Positions 58,755 to 64,000 of a stretch of 64,000 nt of DNA are shown piece by piece (position 1 is the stretch's first letter; every line of letters begins with the position of its first letter). The notes beneath the pieces are model-generated. The model did not search any database and was not told where the DNA came from. It was given only the letters and a program-made list of their open reading frames with translations. This DNA comes from Pseudomonas viridiflava (lineage in GTDB: Bacteria > Pseudomonadota > Gammaproteobacteria > Pseudomonadales > Pseudomonadaceae). Position numbers and translations under genes: made by a program. The stretch covers positions 62,001 through 126,000 of the forward strand of contig NZ_UTKY01000031.1 of the NCBI RefSeq assembly GCF_900583165.1, read 5' to 3'.

Positions 58755-60893
58755 TTACACCCTGAACTGATCCATCAACTTCATCTGCTGGCTGGCCAAT
58801 GCATTCAACTGGCTGCTGATGGCCGCCGACTCGGTGGCCTGGCCGGTTAGGGTTTCGGTCACGGTGCGAATCGCCGAGACATTGCGGTTAACCTCTTCGG
58901 CCACCGCACTCTGCTGCTCGGCGGCGCTGGCGATTTGCAGGTTCATGTCGCTAATGACCGTCACGGCATCACTGATCTTGCCCAGGGCCTGCACCGCTTG
59001 ATGAATCTGCCCGGCATTGTTCTGCGCCTGGCTCTGGCTCGAATGCATGGTCGCCACCACGCCTCGGGTGCCGCTCTGAATGCGTTCGATCACATGGCGG
59101 ATCTCTTCTACCGAATCCTGGGTGCGCTTGGCCAGGTTGCGCACTTCGTCGGCCACCACCGCAAACCCTCGTCCGCTTTCACCAGCGCGGGCCGCTTCGA
59201 TGGCCGCGTTGAGGGCCAGCAGGTTGGTCTGCTCGGCAATGCTGCGGATCACTTCGAGCACCGAGCCAATCTGCTCACTGTTGACCGCCAAGGCTTCAAC
59301 TTCACCCACGGCCTTGCTGACTTCTTCAGCCAGGGTGGTGATGTCGCGGGTGCTTTGCTCGATGATCGCCATGCCTTCGCGCGCAGACTGATCGGCGCCC
59401 TTTGCTGCGCTGGCCGCATTGGAGGCGCTGTTGGCGACGTCGTGGGCGGTGGCGCTCATTTCATTGGAGGCCGTGGCCACCTGGTCGATTTCGCGGAACT
59501 GCACCTGCATGCCTTCGCTGGTCTGAAGCGCAATGGCTGAAGATTGATCCGCCGTACCCCGGGCTTCGGTGATGCTTTGCTTGATCTGCGCAATGGTCGG
59601 TTGCAGTTTGTCGAGGAAGCGGTTGAACCAGTTCACCAATTCGCCGAGTTCGTCTTTCTTGGTGTAGTTCAGCCGTTGGGTGAGGTCGCCGTCGCCGCTG
59701 GCGATGTCTTTGAGCATGGCGGCCACGCTGTTGATTGGACGGGTCACGCCGGTGGCGGTCAGCCAGATCAGCAACAGGCCCACTAGAGCTGCTGCGGCGC
59801 CTACCAGCAGGGCCTTGAGGGTGCCGGCATCCTGGGCCTTGTCCAGCAGGCCTTGCAGTTTGACGGTGTCGGCCAGCATCACGTGCTTGGGCAGTTTGAC
59901 CAACACACCCCACGACTTGGCATCGGCAATCGGCTTGACCGGGTACACGGCACGAATGGTGTCGTCCTGTTCGCGGATCGTGCGGGTGTCGCTCGCCAGC
60001 AGTTGCACGATCTCTTTGCCCTCGGCGCCGAGGGTGTCGATCAGGTTCTTGCCGACCCGACCCGGCTCGCCGCTGTAGGCAGCGATCAGCCCGCTGCTGG
60101 ACAAGATCTCGAGGTGCGCGGCGCTGTCGAACAGCGCTTTTTGCGCGGCATCGGTGGTGGCCTGCAGGGTGTCGAGGGCGATATCGATACCGACCACGCC
60201 GATGGTCTTGCCGTCGACGATCAGCGGCAGCGAGATGGTGGTCATCAGCATCGATTTACCGGCCACCGTATCTTCATACGGGTCGAGTAGGCAGGTGCTG
60301 CGGCTGTCTCGTGGGCAGGTGTACCAGATGTTGTAGGGCGTACCGCTGAGGTTGAGGCTGGTCTTGGTCAGGTCGTCTTCGACCATGATGGTGTTCACGC
60401 CAGCGCCTCCGGCACGGCTCCAATAGCTGGCGAAACGCCCTTTTTCATTGGAGACGCGGGCCTTGTCGTCGACGAACTCACTGTCCTTGCCATCCAGCCC
60501 ATTGGGTTCGAACGCCAGCCAGATGCCCAGCGCCTTGCTGTTGCGCTCAAAGACGGTCTTTACGCTCTGGTTGAGGGCTTCGCGCAGGGCGCCAGCGTCC
60601 AGCGAGCGCTGGGCAGCGAGGGCACGCAGGTCTTTGACCTGGTCGGCGAGGGTGGTGACCGCCAGCAGATTTTCGCCGAAGGTTTTTTGTAACTGCACCG
60701 CCTGTTCGGCGGCTTTGGATTGCAGCAGGTTCTGCACGCTGTTGGTGAGCATGCGCGAGCTGGAATCGCTGATCAGTCGGTCGTTCTGATCTGTTTCATA
60801 CAGGTTTACGCTGATGATCAGCGCAATCACCCCCAACAGGCATAGGCCGGACAACAGCACGATTTTCAGACGTATGGAGAGGGTGTCGAACAT
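58755..60893 (-). CDS. Methyl-accepting chemotaxis protein with dCache sensor
   Basis: 712 aa from ATG 60893. A membrane helix ([20 protein letters not shown]) precedes a large periplasmic double-Cache domain (~residues 35-330; [35 protein letters not shown]). A second helix, HAMP and the signalling domain follow, with the conserved hairpin tip [20 protein letters not shown] and its flanks. The C-terminus ends MKLMDQFRV without a CheR-docking pentapeptide. The ligand is unknown; many receptors of this layout sense amino acids or amines. Confidence 0.93.
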   Translation of the reverse strand: MFDTLSIRLKIVLLSGLCLLGVIALIISVNLYETDQNDRLISDSSSRMLTNSVQNLLQSKAAEQAVQLQKTFGENLLAVTTLADQVKDLRALAAQRSLDAGALREALNQSVKTVFERNSKALGIWLAFEPNGLDGKDSEFVDDKARVSNEKGRFASYWSRAGGAGVNTIMVEDDLTKTSLNLSGTPYNIWYTCPRDSRSTCLLDPYEDTVAGKSMLMTTISLPLIVDGKTIGVVGIDIALDTLQATTDAAQKALFDSAAHLEILSSSGLIAAYSGEPGRVGKNLIDTLGAEGKEIVQLLASDTRTIREQDDTIRAVYPVKPIADAKSWGVLVKLPKHVMLADTVKLQGLLDKAQDAGTLKALLVGAAAALVGLLLIWLTATGVTRPINSVAAMLKDIASGDGDLTQRLNYTKKDELGELVNWFNRFLDKLQPTIAQIKQSITEARGTADQSSAIALQTSEGMQVQFREIDQVATASNEMSATAHDVANSASNAASAAKGADQSAREGMAIIEQSTRDITTLAEEVSKAVGEVEALAVNSEQIGSVLEVIRSIAEQTNLLALNAAIEAARAGESGRGFAVVADEVRNLAKRTQDSVEEIRHVIERIQSGTRGVVATMHSSQSQAQNNAGQIHQAVQALGKISDAVTVISDMNLQIASAAEQQSAVAEEVNRNVSAIRTVTETLTGQATESAAISSQLNALASQQMKLMDQFRV

Positions 60894-61029
60894 AGGTTCA
60901 CTCGCGAAGGGACTTGTTGATGTGCACAGCACGGCAGAGTCCATTCAGCGCTATGTCTGGAACATCGGCGCAGCAGGATGTTTCATGAGGAGGAGGCGAT
61001 GAGCGGTAGGAAATGGCCTACATGTCCCG

Positions 61030-61431
61030 CTATATGGGCTGTGCGAGCCGTTCCGGTCGGGACCAGATCCACAGGTTGCCCAGGCTCATCCCGGCGATCG
61101 CCAAGTAGATCGGCCAGCCGTGGTCGAGCATCACCAGCATCAACGTCGCGCACAGCAGCATGCTTACCGTGGCACTGACCTTGGCCCGGCGAGCGATGAT
61201 CTTGCCGTTGCGCCAGTTGAACAGGATCGGCCCGAACAACCGGTGGTTTTCCAGCCAGGCGCTGAGGCGCGGTGAGCTTTTGGTGGCGGCCCAGGCGGCG
61301 AGCAGGATGAATTCAGTGGTGGGCAAACCCGGTATGACAATCGCCACCAACCCGATGCCCAGGCTGACGTAGGCCAGCAGGCCGAAGAGGATTCGGGCGA
61401 TTTTTGAGGTGGATTGGGGTTTGCCGGTCAT
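61030..61431 (-). CDS. DUF454 (YbaN) inner-membrane protein
   Basis: 133 aa from ATG 61431; a TTG 14 codons earlier is possible. Three to four membrane helices. The family motif is GIVIPGLPTTEFILLAAWAA-like (IVIPGLPTTEF, SSPRLSAWLENHRLFGPIL). It matches YbaN of E. coli. It is commonly found near haem-uptake genes in Pseudomonas, as here. The function is unknown. Confidence 0.85.
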   Translation of the reverse strand: MTGKPQSTSKIARILFGLLAYVSLGIGLVAIVIPGLPTTEFILLAAWAATKSSPRLSAWLENHRLFGPILFNWRNGKIIARRAKVSATVSMLLCATLMLVMLDHGWPIYLAIAGMSLGNLWIWSRPERLAQPI

Positions 61432-61475
61432 AGGTGTGTGCAAAAAAGAGAAGTCAGGTTGGAATAGAATCAACC

Positions 61476-61503
61476 TGTGGGAGGGGGCTTGCCCCCTCCC
61501 ACA
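61476..61503. repeat. REP palindrome
   Basis: TGTGGGAGGGGGC, two T, then its exact complement: a 13-bp perfect hairpin with the same core as the other REP copies. It lies between haem oxygenase and the DUF454 gene. Confidence 0.9.
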
Positions 61504-61528
61504 TTGGAAGGCATTCCAATTTTAGGAA

Positions 61529-62137
61529 TCAGGCCAGTTCAGGGGCGCTAGCGTACGCCTGTTCGAGCAAGACGGTGAAGCGTACAAACGCATCGACCGC
61601 ACCTTTTTCCACGGCAGCCTCTTCTTCGGCGCTGAATTCCAGTGCATCCAGGGTGCGGGTAAAGCTCTTCCAACCTTCTGCTCGACCACCGGCCGGCTCG
61701 CCCAGGTGGCGGGCGCCGAAGGTTTCGCTCAGGCCCAGGCCCACGGCGCGCTTGATCAGGAATGCGGCGCCCAATTTGGAGCCTTCGGACACAAACAACC
61801 AACCCAGGGCTTCAGCCTTGCTTGGGTTTTTCACCGCGCCAGATACGGGCTCTGGCACTTCGGTCTCCAGGTCGGCGAGGTCGAGCTTGGCAGCGTCGGC
61901 GCGGCAGCGTGCGGCCAGGTCCGGGATGACCTTGATCAGCTCGGCATCGGTGTACAGGGCCACCAGTTCGGACTGAAACAGGTATTGGGCCACCACGAAA
62001 CGGGCAAAGTTGGCCTGGGTCTCAAACGGGGCATGGGCTTTTACCAACGCATCCAGCTTGGTGTGCGGCTCGTTGGTGATCTGGTTCAGGCGCTGGGAGC
62101 GCAGGCTTGGGCGTTCTGCGGTGGGGGATGCGGTCAT
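61529..62137 (-). CDS. hemO: Biliverdin-producing haem oxygenase (HemO/PigA-like)
   Basis: 202 aa from ATG 62137 with AAGGA 8 nt upstream. The proximal haem ligand is expected at the His in NQITNEPHTKLDALV near residue 26. The distal-helix region LGWLFVSEGSKLGAAFLIKR carries the Gly-rich bend over the haem. Length matches PigA/HemO of P. aeruginosa (198 aa). It opens haem to biliverdin, CO and free iron. It lies downstream of a TonB-dependent haem receptor but separated by a terminator. Confidence 0.9.
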   Translation of the reverse strand: MTASPTAERPSLRSQRLNQITNEPHTKLDALVKAHAPFETQANFARFVVAQYLFQSELVALYTDAELIKVIPDLAARCRADAAKLDLADLETEVPEPVSGAVKNPSKAEALGWLFVSEGSKLGAAFLIKRAVGLGLSETFGARHLGEPAGGRAEGWKSFTRTLDALEFSAEEEAAVEKGAVDAFVRFTVLLEQAYASAPELA

Positions 62138-62221
62138 GGAAAAAGTCCTTGAGAAGGGGAGCGCCTTTTTGCTCAAAAGAGAGCTGTTATCAACTAGACG
62201 AACAAGAAGACGCGGCACAGT

Positions 62222-62263
62222 AAAAAATCCTCACCTCGTCGAGGAAGTTTCGACGAAGTGAGG
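62222..62263 (-). terminator. Rho-independent terminator of the haem receptor gene
   Basis: On the minus strand, CCTCACTTCGTCGA, a 7-nt loop, then TCGACGAGGTGAGG, followed by six T. 14-nt arms with one mismatch and a T run, 12 nt after the receptor stop. It separates the receptor from hemO. Confidence 0.9.
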
Positions 62264-62274
62264 GCGCGGCGTTA

Positions 62275-64000
62275 TCAGATGTCCCAGATCAGGTTGAGCG
62301 CAAAGTTGCGGCCGGGCTGGGTCAGGCGGTCGATGTTGGCGGGCGCGGTCACGCCGGCTTCGCCGACGCTGTCGAAGCTGCGCACGTCGTCCCAGTTCCA
62401 GTATTTTTTGTCGGTCAGGTTGTAGAGGCCGCCGCTGAGGGTGACGTCATCGGTGACCTTGTAGAACCCGGTCAGGTCGACGATGCCGAAGCCTGGGGTC
62501 TTGAACGGTGCCTTGGTGGTGTCGCCGTCGGGGGAGAAGAAGGTGGCGCTGTCGACACGGTTTTGCTTCTTGACCAGGGTCCAGCTGACCAGCGCGCCGT
62601 AGTTATCCTGCTCGTAGCCCAGGCCAAAGACGCCCTTGAGCGGGTTGACGCTGTTGATCGGCTCGCCGGTGTCATCGTTGCGGCCGTACGCATAGGCCAC
62701 CGAGCCTTGGGTATACAGGCCCTGTGGCGCGCCGAAGGCGTCGAGGTTCAGACGGCCCTTGGCTTCTACGCCCTGGATGGTGGCGCGCTTGATGTTGCTG
62801 GGCTTGTATACGGCGCCGGTGGGGGATAGCTGCACGGCATCTTCATTAATGAAGTTGTCGTACTTGTTATAGAACACCGCGACGTCGAAGTTGCCTGATT
62901 CAAAATTACCGCGCACTCCGGTCTCAAAGCTCTTGCTGCTTTCGGGCTTGAGGTTCGAATTGGGCTCTACCACGTAGCCTTCCTGCAGATTTTCAAAGCG
63001 GCCATACAGGGATTTTGCCGACGGCGTGCGGAAACCTTCGGCGTATTGGCCGAACCAGGTGTAGTTGTCGGTCAGGGCGTAGGTCAGGCCGAATTTCGGT
63101 GAAACGCGGTGCCAGGTCTTGGGGCTGTCGTCGTGCGAAAACTCCCGGTTCGGGTCGGTGGCGTTGAGGAAGTCCTCGGTCAGCTTGGGCTTGAGCTGGG
63201 TGTAGTCATAACGGACGCTGGGCAGGAAGGTCCATTTGCCCCAGTTGATCTGGTCTTGAACGAACAGCGCGTAGGTGTTGATGGTCGGGTCCGGGAAATC
63301 GCTGGCCGGTACGACGCGGTCGTTAGGGTTGGTGCTCGGGCCGCCAATGGCAGGGCAAGAGGCGCTGACGGTCAGGCACGTGGCGCTGCCGGTGCGTGAG
63401 CCGGTGACTTTCGCCTGCTTGAGGGTGGTGCCATAAGTAACAACGTGGTCGGTGTCACCGATGGCAAATGCTTTGTCCAGCTGGGCATCGAACACCCATT
63501 GTTTTTCCTCGTAGAGCGTCTGCCGATTGCGTTGCAAGTTGCGTGCGCCTGACACGTAGTGTTCGACGGTGGACTGGTCGGTCTTGGCGATCTGGTAGTT
63601 GAGGCTGGTCTTGATGCGATCAGCGAACAGCGTGTCCACGGAGATGCTGTTTTCCAGGCCGAAACGTTCGCGGGTGATGGTGTCGTTGCCCGAGCGCGCA
63701 CGGTACAGGTTGCTGTTGAACCCGGTGTTGTAGGGGCCGCCTACGGCGCTTTTCTGGTTGGTGTCGCGGTCGTCCTTGTATTTTTCGTAGGTGAAGCCCA
63801 GGCGGTTGTCATCACCATAGTTCCAGCCCAGCTTGGCCAGTACGTTGGTGGTGCGCGCGTCTTCCGGGTTGGCGCCGGTACGGTTCAGGCCGGTGAGGTT
63901 GTTGCCGTTATAGGTTTCAGTTTCGTGGCCGTTGCGTTGACTCAGGTGCAGCAAGCCGTCGAAGTCCTGCACGCGACCGGCGACGGTGCCGGAGGTGAGC
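62275..64000 (-). CDS. TonB-dependent haem/haemoglobin receptor, C-terminal part
   Basis: The frame runs off the window at 64000, so the plug domain and TonB box are outside. The visible ~575 residues form the beta-barrel. They include the haem-receptor signature region GQYAEGFRTPSAKSLYGRFE (FRAP-like) followed by EPNSNLKPESSKSFETGVRG (NPNL-like), and end LTQPGRNFALNLIWDI with the usual aromatic barrel end. Close to PhuR-type receptors. Next to haem oxygenase, it imports haem across the outer membrane. Confidence 0.9.
   Translation of the reverse strand, partial: LTSGTVAGRVQDFDGLLHLSQRNGHETETYNGNNLTGLNRTGANPEDARTTNVLAKLGWNYGDDNRLGFTYEKYKDDRDTNQKSAVGGPYNTGFNSNLYRARSGNDTITRERFGLENSISVDTLFADRIKTSLNYQIAKTDQSTVEHYVSGARNLQRNRQTLYEEKQWVFDAQLDKAFAIGDTDHVVTYGTTLKQAKVTGSRTGSATCLTVSASCPAIGGPSTNPNDRVVPASDFPDPTINTYALFVQDQINWGKWTFLPSVRYDYTQLKPKLTEDFLNATDPNREFSHDDSPKTWHRVSPKFGLTYALTDNYTWFGQYAEGFRTPSAKSLYGRFENLQEGYVVEPNSNLKPESSKSFETGVRGNFESGNFDVAVFYNKYDNFINEDAVQLSPTGAVYKPSNIKRATIQGVEAKGRLNLDAFGAPQGLYTQGSVAYAYGRNDDTGEPINSVNPLKGVFGLGYEQDNYGALVSWTLVKKQNRVDSATFFSPDGDTTKAPFKTPGFGIVDLTGFYKVTDDVTLSGGLYNLTDKKYWNWDDVRSFDSVGEAGVTAPANIDRLTQPGRNFALNLIWDI

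Noticed and set aside
58635..61503. REP-associated RAYT transposase gene near the REP/REPIN copies
   Set aside because: All genes between and around the REP copies have other clear identities; the REPs here are non-autonomous.

Overview
The window reads as a Pseudomonas chromosome, most likely of the P. fluorescens group. The evidence is high-GC coding sequence, REP/REPIN palindromes with the GTGGGAGGGGGC core typical of that group, a complete gallate (gal) cluster, and a block that follows my recollection of P. aeruginosa PAO1 PA4371-PA4381 (di-haem lipoprotein, imelysin-like protein, DUF1513, mexV, mexW, small membrane protein, inaA, methyltransferase, colS, colR). No rRNA, tRNA, CRISPR array, insertion sequence or complete prophage was seen. 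All calls rest on reading translations and motifs by eye; no database search was run.

Layout. 1-4.7 kb: a redox/hydrolase cluster (end of an aldo/keto reductase, Tat-type flavodoxin, an internally deleted aldo/keto reductase, exported cupin, two exported alpha/beta hydrolases, LysR regulator). 4.8-7.4 kb: SOS module umuDC, divergent from an SRAP/YedK gene across one LexA box. 7.4-12.7 kb: flavin amino-acid monooxygenase/oxidase, nitrilase-type amidase and a membrane protein built from two repeats in one unit, divergent from an ADP-ribosylglycohydrolase. 13.1-16.9 kb: a Tat amidohydrolase, a decayed spacer and a small AT-rich island with two orphan genes around a nested inverted repeat. 17-25.1 kb: gallate catabolism (galTA, galR, galBCD) plus a Tat-exported LigI-like hydrolase. 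25.1-29.2 kb: MFS transporter, VOC protein, a 58-aa ORF and a DUF4432 sugar-epimerase-like protein with a Cra/FruR-like operator inside its promoter. 29.2-44.9 kb: mixed genes, including a NucS-like nuclease, two diguanylate cyclases, a hybrid kinase, a glycosyltransferase, a tail-to-tail pair of paralogous mini membrane proteins, a Sel1 lipoprotein, an ABC exporter and oxidoreductases. 45-50 kb: colRS-methyltransferase-inaA, bracketed by two direct copies of a ~400-bp structured repeat. 50-58 kb: mexVW and the iron-linked DUF1111/imelysin/DUF1513 genes. 58-64 kb: nitroreductase, REPIN, chemoreceptor, DUF454 protein, haem oxygenase and the C-terminal part of a TonB-dependent haem receptor.

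How genes work together. GalT imports gallate, GalA cleaves the ring, and GalD, GalB and GalC take oxalomesaconate to pyruvate and oxaloacetate under GalR. The flavin enzyme and the nitrilase look like a two-step route from an amino acid through its amide to an acid. ColRS is known in P. putida to control the methyltransferase-inaA unit, and a ColR-like site lies upstream of it here. Haem uptake by the TonB receptor feeds the haem oxygenase.

The most unusual signals are: the dispersed repeat, whose two copies differ by compensatory base changes in several stems; a hairpin that would hide the nitrilase ribosome-binding site; nested long-range inverted repeats at 16.1 and 18.2 kb; the inverted paralogue pair at 33.2 kb; and the in-frame internal deletion of an aldo/keto reductase.
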